64,000 nt of DNA from Paraspadella gotoi (Eukaryota > Chaetognatha). A program made the position numbers and the translations under genes. Positions within the stretch are counted from its first letter, which is position 1. Each line of letters begins with the position of its first letter. The notes under the pieces are model-generated. The model was given only the letters and a program-made list of their open reading frames with translations. It did not search any database and was not told the origin of the DNA. Positions 1-14,131 of the stretch are shown here, piece after piece. The stretch is from the NCBI GenBank assembly GCA_051294375.1, contig CM119267.1, forward strand, positions 15,168,105 through 15,232,104, read 5' to 3'.

Positions 1-2089
1 CTCTTCCTTCACATCACATGATCACAGTGAAGATTCATCACCACTTCACCTTCGACTGACCCCTACTCCCCCCCCAAAGATATCTTTTCAAGACTAAGAA
101 ATGACTAACAAAACCACAAACAACTACAACGCACTCCACGAAAAGATCAATGAGCCAACTCCTCGAGAGTCAAGGGTCGAACTCGGTTTAAATCGTCGCC
201 CCGCTTTCCTACTTCCCCCCACCAACCCTTCGCCTCCCCCTTTTTTTCCGTCGGCCAACGGGTCTCGAAAGAACACATCCAAGAATGAGAGTTTGTCTTG
301 AGTCGATGGCCTCACAGCCTCGTTAAAAGGAAAGGCTCGGGGCGAAGAGAGAGTCCCGTGGCCCATTTGAGAGGAGAAGGTCCCCACCTCCCGCTGATCG
401 TTGCCGCTCCGGACACGAGACTCACTCTTAAAGAAGGCGGGTGCCTTACCTTCAATATTTCTTTTTAAGATTGTGTCTTACTCTTATAGCTTCTGCGGCT
501 CTTTGAGTGAAAGACGAAAAAAGAAAGAAGAAGGAAAGAAAGAAAGAAAGAAAGAAAAGAAAGAAAGAAAGAAAGAAAGAAAGAGAAGAAAGAAAGAAAA
601 GAAAGAAAGAAAGAAAGATAAGAAAGAAAGAAAAAAAAAACCTTTTTGAATAACAAAATATTAATAGATACTAAGCAATAAAGAAAAAAGGGAAAAAAGT
701 AAAGAAACACTAGTGTTGACAAAGAAACAAAATTATATTTGAAAGTGAAAATAAAAAGAGGGAAAAAAGACTAATTTTGCGAAGGGGAAAAAAAATTCCA
801 TATTCGCTCGAAAACGCGAAAAATAGAAAAAACGAAGGAAAACGGAAACGGTCGATACGACTCGAGCGAGAAAGCGGAGGGGGGGGAGGGGGGCGACGTG
901 CAGGTTCTACTCGGATTTTCACCGCTGAGCGGGGGTAAGGCGGAAGTGGGGGGGGAGAGAAGAGGGTAAGCCGAAATAGGTCGCGAAAGGCGTCGTGGGG
1001 GGGGGTGTAACAGTCAGATCAAGCGCGGAGCCGGTTCAGCTTACAAGTTAAACTCAGGACGGTCACGCGCCATGGTTCTGGATTCGCACACATAATGTCA
1101 ACAACGGAATCGAGGGCGTCAAAGGAGAGAAGCGACGATGACGGGAGACGCTCGAGGAAACGTCGCGCGAGGCGAAGAAGAGCGAGATAAAAATGTTTGC
1201 CAACGCGCCAGCGGATGATGAGAGGTAATCACTAATCACACATCTATGACATTAAACATTGTACAGGCTTGGACCATTATAGTATACAAAATATAATATA
1301 CAAACAAAAAATAATTACTCGGAAACAATTGATCATTTTGTTAGTTAATCTGTACGTCTGTTAGAATTTTCGACTTTCTTATGTTTTTGTGTAGATATAT
1401 GCATCTGCTTTAGGTAAAACTGTATTCTCGTACATTGATCTAGTGTCATTTAATGCTTTTTTTCTCCGCGCGGTTGTAAACCAAAACATTTTTTCAACAA
1501 GAACCCTTTACTACGAAAGAAACACAAAGGACTTTTTGACATTCTTCGCCGACGGTCAAAACGTAAAACCACTAAGCGCCGCAAAATGAAAAAAAAAAAA
1601 CGTCTTACTCAAGGAGCGCGCGCTGGGCGGTGCTAGGCGGCGTCGCGCGGCGCTGGGCTACGTGACTGGGCGTCGCTTTCCTCGACTCCTTTTGTTATGT
1701 TGTCACGATGGAGAAAAGAAGGAAAAAATATTTTCTGAATTTCGTGAATCGAATTCAGAGGAAAAAAACCCGCGATCGAAATGATGCCGCGCGACTCGAA
1801 GCCACGCTCGAACGCCCCCTGAATGACGCGGGAAGACCGTTCGTGCGTGTCGCTCTGCCCAGTTCGTACAGACGGTTTGAAAAATGTTTGCTCGTTCGTT
1901 CGATCGGAAGGGGAGAAAGTGGTCGCCAAAGTGCGCTCGTGAAGTATGTGTCCGTCCGACCGTGTCATTATTACGTCTTTTAAAATGGGTTTACGTTTTA
2001 CTGATCACTGATCATCTACGTGTCTGGGAAGACTAGCCTAGCATCACACATCTCACGTTTTAGTTCATCTCACACACTTAAATCTCAAA
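1..2089. other. Intergenic, no gene recognised
   Basis: No open frame here has protein-like composition together with splice sites. The stretch contains an AAAG-type purine repeat at about 531-640, A-rich DNA to 850, G-runs at 880-1010 and AT-rich sequence at 1210-1600. Short frames overlap on both strands and look like chance. Confidence 0.6.
531..640. repeat. (GAAA)n microsatellite
   Basis: Imperfect GAAA tetranucleotide tract. Lys/Glu/Arg-rich frames across it are translation of the repeat, not genes. Confidence 0.85.
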
Positions 2090-2555
2090 CCTTTTCTTTG
2101 TTCACGATTCGTTCCATCTCACGCAGCACGCACCGACCGGAAATCGAGCCACGCCCACTTTCCGGCCCTTTTTTTCGTTTCTTTCCCCTCGTCAATTTCG
2201 ATGGAAGAAATATTGCGTCCTTCTTGCGTCAATCTGCAATGGTATAACAGGAAATTCAACGCGTTTTTAAAATGGAGAAGCGCACGGGATACACGAGGGC
2301 AGCTGTGGGACAATTTTTGGGGGGAACTAGCGAGAGGTAAAATATTGTTAATAAGATAGAAAAACCAGAGATATATAGCAAAATAAAGTAATCGAAAGTT
2401 TGCTTTGCGTAGAAAATATCAAAAGAGAAAAAAAAACCAGAGAGAAAAAACAAAACATCGAAAACATCGAAACATCGATAAAAAAACATCAACATAATGA
2501 TGAAAAACGACACAACACAAACTACGACGAACGAACAAGGGAGTGATTAATTCAT

Positions 2556-2596
<41 letters not shown>

Positions 2597-2827
2597 CGAC
2601 GAAGTCTTTCTCGTCTCTCGTTGGCAACGTCATCGAAATCCAACGATTCGAATTAAAAAAGAAAAAAAACAGAAAAAAACAAAAAAACAACAACAAAACA
2701 CGAAAGCTTAAACAGAGAACAATCCCATCCGGAATCCTCCTCATTTATCGCGCTCCATAAAACCATTAAGGTTTCATACGACTAACAACGTTTCCCGGTC
2801 TTCGTTCGCGGGCGGCGGCGGCGGGCG

Positions 2828-2859
<32 letters not shown>

Positions 2860-3160
2860 GGCAGGCGGCGGCGGCGGCGGCGGCGGGCGGCGGCGGCGGC
2901 GGCACCGTCCGCCCCGACTTTGGCGTGATTCGTTTTAACGGCTAAAAAAAGAAGCGGAATGACTCGCGAGATTAAGCTGAGAGATGAGATGAATGATACG
3001 TGAACGAAATTAACTGAACGAGATGAAATGAATGAGTACGAATGAACAAATTAAACTGAACGATCAGTTTTTTCTCCGAAAATCATGAGCCGAGAAATTT
3101 AAAGAGTTTTTTTTTAACTAGAAGTATTAGATTTTTAAAAAAAGAAATCTCTCTTCTTTT
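2090..3160 (+). repeat. Tandem duplication, copy A (about 1.07 kb)
   Basis: Copy A shares nearly all its sequence with copy B, which starts at about 3161 in the same orientation. Landmarks in order are a segment starting with ATCTCACGCAGCACGCACCG, a (CGA)n tract at 2553-2597, a (GGC)n tract at 2812-2904 and a GAATGA-rich tail. The two copies differ mostly by one-base length changes in homopolymers. No protein-coding signal was recognised. Confidence 0.85.
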
Positions 3161-4166
3161 TTTCCTTTTCTTTGTCTCACGATTTCGTTCCATCTCACGC
3201 AGCACGCACCGACCGGAAATCGAGCCACGCCCACTTTCCGGCCCTTTTTTCGTTTCTTTCCCCTCGTCAATTTCGATGGAAGAAATATTGCGTCCTTCTT
3301 GCGTCAATCTGCAATGTATAACTAGGAAATTCAGCGTTTTAAAATGGAGAAGCGCCGATCACGAGGGCAGCTTGGGACAATTTGGCGGAACTAGCGAGGT
3401 AAAATATGTTAAAAGATGAAAAAGCCAGAAATATATATGTAGCCACTCGAGAGGATTAATTCCTAATAAAATAAATTCGTCTTGTCCGGGGCCAGAATCT
3501 CGGGATGTCAAGAACCCCAGCTCTGGACCAACAAGGCAGCTACAAATTCTCCTATTTAAAAACTTTAACAAATGAAGAAATCTTTTGTTTTCAAGTTGTC
3601 AACTCAGTCTCAAAGAAGATGTCTCACTGGTTTTAAATCTTTTGTTATTGATTGTTAACTTTATTGATTATTGACTGAATGATTTCAGTTGGGTTTTAAA
3701 TCTCGTTTGAACCTTTTGATTTTAATATATTGATCCCTATCAATAATCACGTTTTTACTATAAAGTCAACAATGTAGTTAATACATTAGTAAAAGACTCT
3801 TTTTAAAACTAATCAACAACTTGAATACCGGCCACGCCTTCCCTGTGACGTCCTAAGCAACGTCTTAGTACCGTGGCACTCCAGTGGTTACGCCCTCCGT
3901 CACGCTGTGGAGAAACTCCGATAGCTAACCACACATAGCAAATAAAGTAATGAAACTTTCGCATTTTTGTTGGGTAAGTAAAAGAAAAATCAAAATTCTG
4001 CCTATTGCTTGCGTAAATATCAAAAGATAAAAAAAAACCAGAGAGAAAAAACAAAACATCGAAAACATCGAAACATCGATAAAAAAAAACATCAACAATA
4101 ATGATGAAAAACGACGACAACAACAACGACGACGAACGAAAGCCAAGGGAGTGATTAAATTCATCC

Positions 4167-4199
<33 letters not shown>

Positions 4200-4830
4200 T
4201 CTTCGCTCGTCTTCGTTGGCAACGTCAATCGAGAAATCCAACGATCGAATTAAAAAAAAAAAAAACAGAAAAAAACAAGAAACACAACAAAAAACGAAGC
4301 TTAAACAGAGAAACATCCATCCGGAATCCTCCTCATTTATCGCGCTCCATAAAACCATTAAGGTTCATAACGACTAACAACGTTCCCGGTCTTCGTTCGC
4401 GGCGGCGGCGGCGGCGGCGGCGGGCGGCGGCGGCGGCGGCGGCGCAGGGGCGGCCGGCGTCGGCGCGCGGCGGCGGCTTCCGCCACTTTGGCGTGATTCG
4501 TTTAACGAGCTAAAAAAAGAAGCGGAATGACTCGCGAGATTAACTGAACGAGATGAATGAATGATACGAATGAACGAAATAACTGAACGAGATGAAATGA
4601 ATGAGTACGAGAGAACGTACGAAATGAATGATGTACGATGCGAATTTAACGAATAATATGAGTAAATGACGAAATACGAAGAGTGAATGAAATGATAGAT
4701 GACGATATGCTGAATGTACGATACATGAGGTGATATGAGTGATAACAAAATTCGACGAATTTCGAATCATTGAAGCCGAGAAATTTAAAGAGTTTTTTTT
4801 TATTAAATTAGTTTTTAAAAAAAAGGAAAG
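3161..4830 (+). repeat. Tandem duplication, copy B (interrupted)
   Basis: Direct second copy of 2090-3160. It is split by a 498-bp insertion at 3438-3935 and resumes at 3936. It repeats the (CGA)n tract at 4168-4198 and the (GGC)n tract near 4399-4450, and has a longer GAATGA/ACGA-type degenerate tail at 4540-4745 than copy A. Confidence 0.85.
3438..3935. mobile_element. 498-bp insertion in copy B, possible mobile element
   Basis: Aligning copy A (continuous ATATATAGCAAA at 2371-2382) with copy B shows 498 extra bases flanked on both sides by TA. This fits a TA target duplication, as made by Tc1/mariner-like elements and many MITEs. The insert begins TGTAGCC and ends CCACACA. I see no good terminal inverted repeat and no coding capacity, so the class is unknown. 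TG..CA ends could also suggest a solo LTR, but the 2-bp duplication argues against that. Confidence 0.45.
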
Positions 4831-4938
4831 AGGTCTACTGACAGGAGTGTCAAGAATTGCCGAAAACATCGACTTTTCAAGATAGTTATGAGAGAAAGAT
4901 AAAAAGATGAAGAGGATTTTTAGTGTGAGAGAGAGATA

Positions 4939-4960
4939 AAAGAGAGAGAGAGAGAGAGAA

Positions 4961-5026
<66 letters not shown>

Positions 5027-5149
5027 TGAACTACTTCTAAAAATGTTGAAAATTCCTTTTTACGCCTTTCTTCGTCAAGGAGACGTCGTCCTGCGGGTCT
5101 TGAGACAAAACATTCATAATAACATTTATGAAGTCCTTAAGATGAACAC

Positions 5150-5222
<73 letters not shown>
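4939..5222. repeat. Two (GA)n microsatellites
   Basis: (GA)n tracts at about 4939-5025 and 5155-5222, separated by about 130 bp of non-repetitive sequence. Confidence 0.9.
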
Positions 5223-6300
5223 ACAGGATAATTTGCTGTCCATTAGTCTATGTCGCTATCACATAAAAATTCCTGTGACATACAAAAGCAAAGTGACGGT
5301 TATAAAATGATATAATTATAAAATATATAATGACAAGTCTATCTCTGGGTAGTTTTTTTCTTTTTTTTTAATTTATAATTCACTCATACGTCCACCAGAG
5401 ATTTAAAAAAAAACGCCGCGAGTCACAAGCTCATAATGCATAGTAATTATCTTCATGAACTGACGGCGCCGTCGTCGTCGTCGTCGTCGTCGTCGTGTAA
5501 ATTATCAAGGACGCGGCACGTGGAAATCCTCCTCACATTTTTTCCCTCTCTTCCTCCTTTCCTCACCTCGTTTACTTTCCTTTCCTCCCTTCTATTTTTT
5601 CTTTTTTCTCTCCTTTCCTCCCCTTTTTTCTCCTTTTCCTTTTCTATCTCCTCCGATCTTTTGCCAACAGAAATTTAAAGGCGAAACTCAAGAATGAAAT
5701 CGTTTGTTTTCGCATCTTTACGCGATTCTCGAGCGACTTTGCAATTTGTACGTTGTTGTTGTTGTTGTTTTTATTGCTCGCAAAACGAATATATTCTCGA
5801 TAATGAGTCAGCGTTAACTCGCAATTTCAGAAACCCGAAGTAAGAACTGACTTTCCAGCTTCGTGAGGTAAGTACTAAGACACAAAATTAGTCCTGTTTA
5901 AAATACAAAAGTGTAATTAAATTTTAATGAGGGTAATTTGAAGTTTTGCCGGTCAAGACTACAGATCACGTGGTGGACAATGAAAACCTTTCGTCATCGT
6001 TTTCATCGTCATCGTCTTTTCCATCGTTTTCCCTCAGTTCCTTTCTCTTCATGTCGAGGGACGGACCAGAGTCGGCGGAAAAAAAGTCGGCCGCGCGTCG
6101 TCAAAGTGTCACAGCTTGACCTTCTTTCTGTGGACGTCGGAGGGCCGTCACGCGGGCGTCGCGCGGGCGTCAAAATGGAGACGCGAGGACGCGTCACGAT
6201 GGAACGATGCGAGGATGACGTCCCCTATTCTTCGACCGTTCGTCGTCTGAGGTTTCAATCACGAGGCTGAAAAATAAAAAAGAAAATAAAGATAGAAGAA

Positions 6301-6340
<40 letters not shown>

Positions 6341-8050
6341 AACACAGAGTAGCAAAACATATAAAATAAACAAGTGAATAAATTAAACTAGAAGGGGAAA
6401 AATTGATTGCCAACTTTCATTCAGTAGAAAGTCGCTCCAACCAAGTTTTAGGGGAAGAGGAAATGTCTGATGGATTGGCGAAATAAAAAGGTTCATCAGA
6501 ACGGGTCAAGAAGGGGCGGAGACGTGTGGAAAACGGGGCAAAACCTTTAAGGGGTCAAGGCGTGGAGAAAGAGAGGAAGAGAGAGAAGAGAGAGAGAGAG
6601 AGAGGCGTGAAAATCTCGTGAAGCGTGGGAGATTTGCTGATCAAACAAGAAGACAGGGACTTTGGGTCAAATGGCCAACCAGCGATTGAAGGAGGAAGAA
6701 TTGATGGGAAAATAGAAAGGAGGCGGCGAATGGTTCGACAGACGGACATATGGACAAACGGAATTTGAAAATTTTTAAAGCTTAAATATGAAAAAGTAAA
6801 AGGGAACATTTTACACGAGTTGAATTTAATTCACTCTAAAATTCGGTCAAAAACCTTTGAGCAAGGAAGGGGGGGGGAAATTTTGTCAGGCGCAACTTTT
6901 TCAATTTGTTGAAGAGCAGGCGCTTGACATGAAACCTTATTTACAGGATCATGAAGCAGCAATGAACTCATAATTTTTTTTACCTTTATTCTTCGCGTGA
7001 TTTTTTCCTAAATTTTCCTCAATTAAATATGGAAGCCACATGGGAAACGATCATTTTTTTTATTTAGCCTAAACTCTACCTCAAAAGCATAATTCTATAC
7101 TTTTTCCAACGTTGATTCGAAATCAAAATACCAATAAAATTTTTTTTTTTTTGGATTCGATTCCATCGCCGTCACCAAGTTAATACAAATCCACGTCAAG
7201 AGCGTCAAATCTAATCCTCGTGTCTCGCCACTACCAATTCCCCAAGGTCACTTTCGATCACTCCGTCACGAACGTCACCCTCAGCAGGTTCTCGTCTCCC
7301 CCCCCCCCAATTAACAAAAAGAGAGGAGCGGCCCCTTTTTCGGCCCCACGCACGCGGACCGCCGCGCCCCTTTCCGAAGCGAATAAGCGGAGGAAACGAA
7401 AAAGATCTATGGTCGCCCCGCGGATTATATTTGGCGCCACAAAGGGGGGGCCGGGTGGGTCGTTGGTAAGGGGGTTGAAGAGGTGTACCGCGGAGAGAGT
7501 AGGAGAGAGAGAGAGGAGAGAAGGAGAGAGAGAGAGAGAGAGAGAGACGCACTGACAGAGCACGGACGAGACTCCCGCGAGATGACGATTCGGAGAGAGG
7601 AGAAGAAGACGAGAGCAGACAGAGAGATAAGAGAGCAGGAGAGCAGAGGAGGACCAGAAAGAAAATAGAGAGGCACCTAGCGTCAACATTAGTAAATGAT
7701 AAAGACGAGAGAAAAAAAAGATGTAGGATGCATGGAAGAGGAGGAGAGAGAGCAGAGAGCACGAGTGAGAGAGAGAGAGAGGAGAGAGACGACGAGAGAG
7801 AGAAGGAAAGAGAGAGAAGACGAGCAGATCGGAGAGCAGAGAGCGAGAAGAGGGAAAGCAGGGACACGAGACAGACAACAAACAACATAGAATGAGAATG
7901 AGATAAACGAAGAAAGAGATGAGAGAAAGAGGGGTACGTGGCTCGGCCGGGCCGGATCACGTTCCGGGGTCGCCCGTCGAACGACATCCTCGAGGCGAGA
8001 GAGCCGACAGCACGACGCGACTGCCGGTGAAAGAACGATGTCCGAGATGT
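5223..8050. other. Intergenic, no gene recognised
   Basis: Contains a (CGT)n tract at 5466-5497, a pyrimidine-rich stretch at 5530-5650, a (GAAA)n tract at 6298-6342 and a long GA-rich region at 7500-7910. Several overlapping frames of 60-260 residues in 7211-7987 are Ser/Leu- or Arg/Glu-rich translations of the GA-rich strand. None is supported as a gene. Confidence 0.6.
7500..7910. repeat. GA-rich purine tract
   Basis: About 400 bp of nearly pure purine on the plus strand, with short perfect (GA)n runs (for example 7527-7549) inside degenerate AGAG sequence. Confidence 0.8.
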
Positions 8051-11000
8051 GAGGGAGGCTAAATTTTTATTAATAAGAAATAGAATATATCCTATTTCAT
8101 AATATGTCCACCACTCTTAAAACACACAAACAATCAGAACAAATGAAATAAACAAAAATAATGTAAGAAAACAATTGGTAAAAACAGCAAAACCAAGAAC
8201 TCAAAAATAAACTTGCGGGGGCAAGAAAGAAAAAAATAAGTTGGACGGAAGGAACTCATGCTAATTCGGATACATTAAGCTAAAACCTGAGAAAACTAAA
8301 TCATATTTTGTCGATACTTGTTTAAGAGATCCTCCTCCGAGTGTCATATCCTGTCCAAAACCCGCTCTCGAATAGAAACAAATATAACTCCATATAAAAG
8401 ATATCTGTAATCACACTCGACCAATCCCAAACACATAAATAATGTCCATAAAATAGAGTTGATTGAATACAAAAATGTAGGTGAGGGATATAGTATCAAA
8501 GCGTGCACGCGCCCGCGCGGAGGTTTGATCTGGTTGATTTGGTGGCACCTTGTTGTTTTTTTTTTAAACGCGCGAATCGCCAAAATTTTCAACGTCCATA
8601 CTGGTGCTTAAAATAAAAAAGCAGCCAGCAACAGAATTGGACGATATATCCCATGGAGGGTCGAAAACAAACTAGAGCACGCATCGACAGTAGCAAAAAG
8701 TACTACAGAACGAGGTACAAACGGAACACGAAGAGAGAGATGGGGCGATGTATATAGAGGTGCGGGTGAGCAAGGTGAATAGAAGCGGAACATACACCGA
8801 GAACTAATTTGTGTATGTTCGAAGTAATGGTCCGTAGGAGTACCGAGATGGGAAGTTTGTTTGAGAGCGCGTGGGCAGATTTTGGGTTTCTTTTCTTGTT
8901 CTTTGGTCCAACCGCGGTGAGTCGGCCGTGGTGCGGCTGCCAAAACCCTCGACAAATGATTGCCTTTGGGCCCGAAAACCACAGAAAAAAACCAGACAGA
9001 GCTTCCCGCGCCACGTGATCAAAAACGGAAAGAGTAACAGAGAGAGAGACGAGAGACGAGCTGAGGAGAATTTAGACTTGTTTATAATTTATCTATGCTT
9101 TAGATAAAGCAAGAAGAAGAACAAAGAAAAGCTATTTGGTACCGATGAGAGCAAAAGAAAGAGAGTTTTATGAAATCACAATGGGCGTATTGATAGATCT
9201 GGGGCAATTACGATACAGAATTATCATAGAGGTAGATTTCCGCAAAGATAGTTAGTTATGACTCAAACCGAATTATTTTAATGTTTACTAACAGTGAAAC
9301 AAGAGTATGTAACCTATCGCATGTATGACCTAGAAAATATGAAGAAAGTAGAGAAAAAGAAGTACTTTGCAGAAGTGCAGCAGATGATGTATAGAAGATA
9401 AAGAATAACCGATAAAATACCCTCTCGATAGTGATCTATGTCTTAAGATTAACAATCCAAGACTATTTTTTAAATTGTAAAGTCTTTAAGATGATATATT
9501 AAAAGTATAACCGATTTAACGGGAGATTAACCATTAAAGAATATTATTTTTATCACGCAGGGTTTAGCGATACATTTATCAGAAAATTAAACGTCTATCC
9601 GAAAACCGACTGTGTCGATCTGTAGTGAATAAGTGAATCCTCCTAGAGAGGACAGCAAGTGGTTTGGTGAAAAAAATTGGAGGATTGGAAAAACGGAAAT
9701 ATGGCTAAAAGACAAAAGTGTATTAACAGATCCGATTGGCGCACAGAATGGAAGGTGGTTGTCCTTTCGGTTATTGATATTAGTAGTTCTCTTCTCTTTT
9801 TTTTATTTTCTCTGTCTCTTTCTCCTCCGACCTAAATTTTTATCCGGCACTGCGAGAGTACAGATGGCGACTTTCTAATTTTGCTTCTCCCCGCCTATTC
9901 GGACGAAGGTTAAAAAGGCAGGGCGAGCAATTAGTGTAGGACGGCCGGAACGAAACTCCGCACCTGGGTAATGAAGAATGGAGGGACGTATCATGAGAGC
10001 GGCGGTTGTACCAGGAGAGTCGAGAGTCAACGATTGTATGCTGACGGAGAACAGTAGTCGAGGAGAGAGGAGAGGCAAGACGAGACCAGGGAGAGGGAGC
10101 ACGAAGAATCTCCGAGGAATTTGGCCTCGCAGCCGCGCGACGTTATCCGACTCGCACGCAAGCGGATCAGACCATCATGAGGCCATTTGGATGGCAAGGT
10201 AACGCCAAGCTCCTGTACGAAACTTATTGCGACTAATCGTAACTCCGCCAATTACAGCTGAAAGGCCAGAAAATTCTTTTTTTATTTTTTTTTTTTGTCC
10301 TCTGACTCGTCTTTCTCTTGAACGAATCGAAGCTAAAATTTTCAAAAAGAAGCATTTCTTTACTAGAGAAAAGAGAGAAGATGAATTGTTTAAGCATAAA
10401 TGTCATTTCTTACGAAAACATTGTCCGAAATTGGTACATAAAAAGTCTGTAGGATAAAAACATCTCCTCCCCTCGCAAGAAACTATTAACGCAACAAAAA
10501 AGAAGGAAAAACAAACAAATAACCATGACCGGCCAAAGATCCCAATCGAAGACATAATAGCATCCAGACCAAAGTGACATGCTAGCCCAACACCCCAGAC
10601 ATAGATGGGAGAAAAGTAAACGTTTTGTTTTGATAAGGAGAAACTTAGGAATGTTACATCCCGAAAAAGGTGAACGGAACGGACATCAATGGTGAATTGA
10701 AATGCAGGAATTGAGATTAAAAGTGATAATACACGATTAGTGATTAGGTGGAGAGAGACAGAGAGAAACAGATTCGCTGATCGTGCAGATTCTGAGTCTA
10801 CCTAAGATATTTGGTAGACGTAAAGTAGCGGCCTAGCCCCCGTTCTTCCGAAAAAAGAAGGTGGCAACCCGCTTTTAACTATACCCCCTCCAGTTCCCTC
10901 ATCGGGCGCCGTTCGCCCTCCGCTTCGCCCCCCTCCCGCTTCCCAACATCTTTTTCTTTCCTTTTTCCGCGGCCTAGTATGGAAGAGAGACCACCATCCA

Positions 11001-11836
11001 TCTATTAGCCCGAGAGAGCGTTAAGCGAGATCGGAATCTCCCTTTCGAAAAGGAGAGAGATGACCTCTGATCAGATAATTACATTAAATTAATTAATTTT
11101 TTCTCAGGGCGCAGGACGCTCAATTCCATAAAAACCTCTTGTTTACCCCGCATAACAGAAGATAAGTTCAATTCGGCCAGACTGATCCCACTCAAAGCAA
11201 ATGTCGCGTTCAATGAGGCATGCAGAGAATAGAAGAATGCTGATGCATGTAGATCTCCACTAAGCCTCATCCCACTCGAACCGCGACAGAGGAGAGACAT
11301 CCTATCTCCACACATATCCCTACCCCCACACACCCAAAGAGAGAAGTAAGTATCAGAGAAAGTCGAGAGAGTACCATCGAGTAAGAGATCCGAGAAACCT
11401 CCGCGTGAAGAGAAAAATAGAGGATACGCTGCTGTATAATACGTGGAGTGAAACATCTGATTTAACCTGAAGGCGAAAAGTGAGACAGGAGGAGGCGGAG
11501 AGAAGACCGAGAGAGAGTGGAGATGAGATGAATCGAGAGAAATGAGTTAAAGGATGAAAGGACCGAATAAGGCGGACCTATCAAACTAAGCCCACTTCAA
11601 AGCCATCAACATACATAAACGAGCAATGAAGGAGAGTAGAAACGACCCCTTAAACGCTTTTCTCTCTCGTAATCGCGTATGTATCTCTCCTCTCGAATTT
11701 AATAGTTATCTCCTCAAGTTTACAGTACCCTCAACAGAGAGCCGCAGACATACAATCAGAATACTACATACAATACAACCATCTCTCTCACTCCTCTACA
11801 CTCGTCTCTTCTCTCTCTCTTCTCTCCTCCTCCTCT

Positions 11837-11870
<34 letters not shown>

Positions 11871-14131
11871 CTCTTATCTCAACTTCTACGGACAATGTCG
11901 AGTTCTCCTACCTCAATTCAATACATTAGTTCACACCCTTACTCTCCTGTCACACGCCAACATATAATTTACTTTTTTATTAAAAACAAAATACAAAACC
12001 TACCCTCCTTTCTTATCGGCTTTCCCACTTTTTGCCCCCTTTCCCCTCCCTCCCTCATCCCCCCCTTATCTCTTCCCCCCACCACCATTCCCCAGAGATT
12101 TGACAAGAACCGATACGCCCTCTTCCGTTTTTGTTTCCGACTGCGTGTAGCCGACTCGTCGATCCGCCTCGTCGTCAGTTCCATCGTACGTCGGCAACGA
12201 TAGCTGATTCGCAAGTAACTGCCAATCGTCTTCTTCGTCGTTGTTGCAACCGATGTATTACGCAACGAAACCGTATCAGTCTGCACCATCTGGTCGTCGA
12301 TACAGATCGTACGTCATTAATAGAGTTCAGCGTCGTCCGTTATAACGCGCGTTTTTTCCACTGCCTCGTCGACATTATCCTCATTTTTTTGGGCGTTATC
12401 GAATTACTTTATATCATTGTGAAACATATTTGATTATATACACTGTGTTAATGTCACGTCTATCGTCTTCTCGTCTGCTCTGTTCCACATCTTCTCTCTC
12501 TTCTCCTCTCCCAACATCAATATATAGGGCGAAACCCATTTCTTATATTAATAATAATATTAGTGAGTTCTTCACCATGATTCCACTCTATACGGCCTCC
12601 CATACAAAGTTCTCAACATACCTGGTCCGGTTTTCCTTCATTATTTGTTTCGACTTTAAATAGTCTACGATTTTCAAACCCTGATGCGTACTAAGCAATA
12701 CAGAGAAGAGAGTTTTCGCTGTCGTTAACTAACCACAACTGGATGCGTCTCAAAGTCTAACTCTCACCTGATTTAAACGTACAGTTTAGAAAATCGAAGT
12801 AATCGAATTAACAAATGTGTTCTATATATCGATCTTATTTGATTATGCTTTCTCATCAATTCATAAGTGTTCTAACAATTAGCTCTTTAATATAAATAAT
12901 AGATATATATACAAATTTCCTCGCAATGCTTGACAGCTCCACTGATTAACTGTTTACCGAAATCACTTAAACGCACTCGTGGTCTGAATCATATGTTCTA
13001 CTAGATTATGTACCAGGTGAGTATAAGATGTAAAACGGCCCTCTCTGCACTGAAAATATTTGGGTATCAGGCGGCGTGGCCTTAACCGGAAGATGAGGTT
13101 TCGTACGGCGTTGGCAACAATTGCTCTCGACCGGTGAGTTCCCAAGATTTTGACCCGAAAATCTAATTCTAATAGCTAGACAACAATAACATTCCAAAAT
13201 GTCATAAGGGGCTCTTAGGATATCGATAATTCTTGGCCCCTAACGGCAGAACGTGATGGCACTGATATTGCCCGGATAGTCTCATAAATTAAACCAAATT
13301 CTGGCAAGAAGAGAAATGTATACCATATAAATGTCCTCGTCGACAAAATCTATCAATGAATTCTCCTACCAGATAATCCGATATCAATCACTATTCCTCA
13401 CTGTCTCTCGACAAAACTATTAATAGGTTCTTTCAACGCTTATTTTCGCGTGAGGGCATCCCAAACCTTTTTTCATAATATTTTTATATTTTCTAGATTA
13501 GAGCACATTGAACTATGGCAATAATGTAATCTTTTTAATTCACGTCTAAATTCTGGCCCAAATGGGGTCTTTAGAAGAACAACTCGACCCAACAAACAAC
13601 CCAAAAATTCCTCTCCATTTTTTTTCAACATTCTCGCCTTTTAAGTACGTCTCGTCGGGATTCTTGACTTCCTCTTTTCAAACTCCTATAGCTGTTTCCG
13701 CGGATATGTTACATTTTTTTTCCTTTAATACGACACGAAAAAGGGAAATCCCCATAACTTTTTATTATTTTAATTAATTCTGGTACGCGGTTATAAAAAA
13801 TATAAACCAAATTGAATTACATCAACATTTGTCCGACTATTTATCGACCAAGGGTTCTGTAAAACTGACTTTTGTCGTAGGCCTCGCTCCACCTCCCCCT
13901 CGCGACCTTCCTGTTGACGACGTTAAATAATTTAAAAAATTTTAAAAGAATTTATTATTGAAACTATAAAACCATCCAAAGTGAAGAAGCTTGAACGCGT
14001 TTTTTTTCCGGCCCTTCTTTTCAGGGTAAAACATTTCCCTGTTTCTCCTAACAAAAAATAATTGGTACTTTTTTGCTTGCGTGAAAAAGACACATAACAT
14101 TTTATTTAACCTTTTTGTACAGGCATGCCTG
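8051..14131. other. Intergenic, no gene recognised
   Basis: Mostly unique AT-leaning DNA with a CT-rich tract at 11805-11880. The longest frames (for example minus 11079-11456 and overlapping minus frames at 8608-9022) have no recognisable domain, no splice context and competing frames in the same place. I annotate none of them. Confidence 0.5.

Noticed and set aside
3438-3935. Solo LTR (TG..CA ends)
   Set aside because: The flanking duplication looks like 2 bp (TA) rather than the 4-6 bp typical of LTR elements, and no LTR motifs were clear.
3820-3935. Third copy of the SINE-like repeat inside the 498-bp insertion
   Set aside because: Only short words such as CCACTGGAG match; the ordered blocks seen in the other two copies are absent.
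7211-7987. 258-residue minus-strand frame
   Set aside because: Its Ser/Leu composition comes from GA-rich DNA, and a second frame of 207 residues overlaps it.
11079-11456. 125-residue minus-strand frame of ordinary composition
   Set aside because: No recognisable domain, neighbouring exon or splice site; this length is reachable by chance in a 64-kb window.
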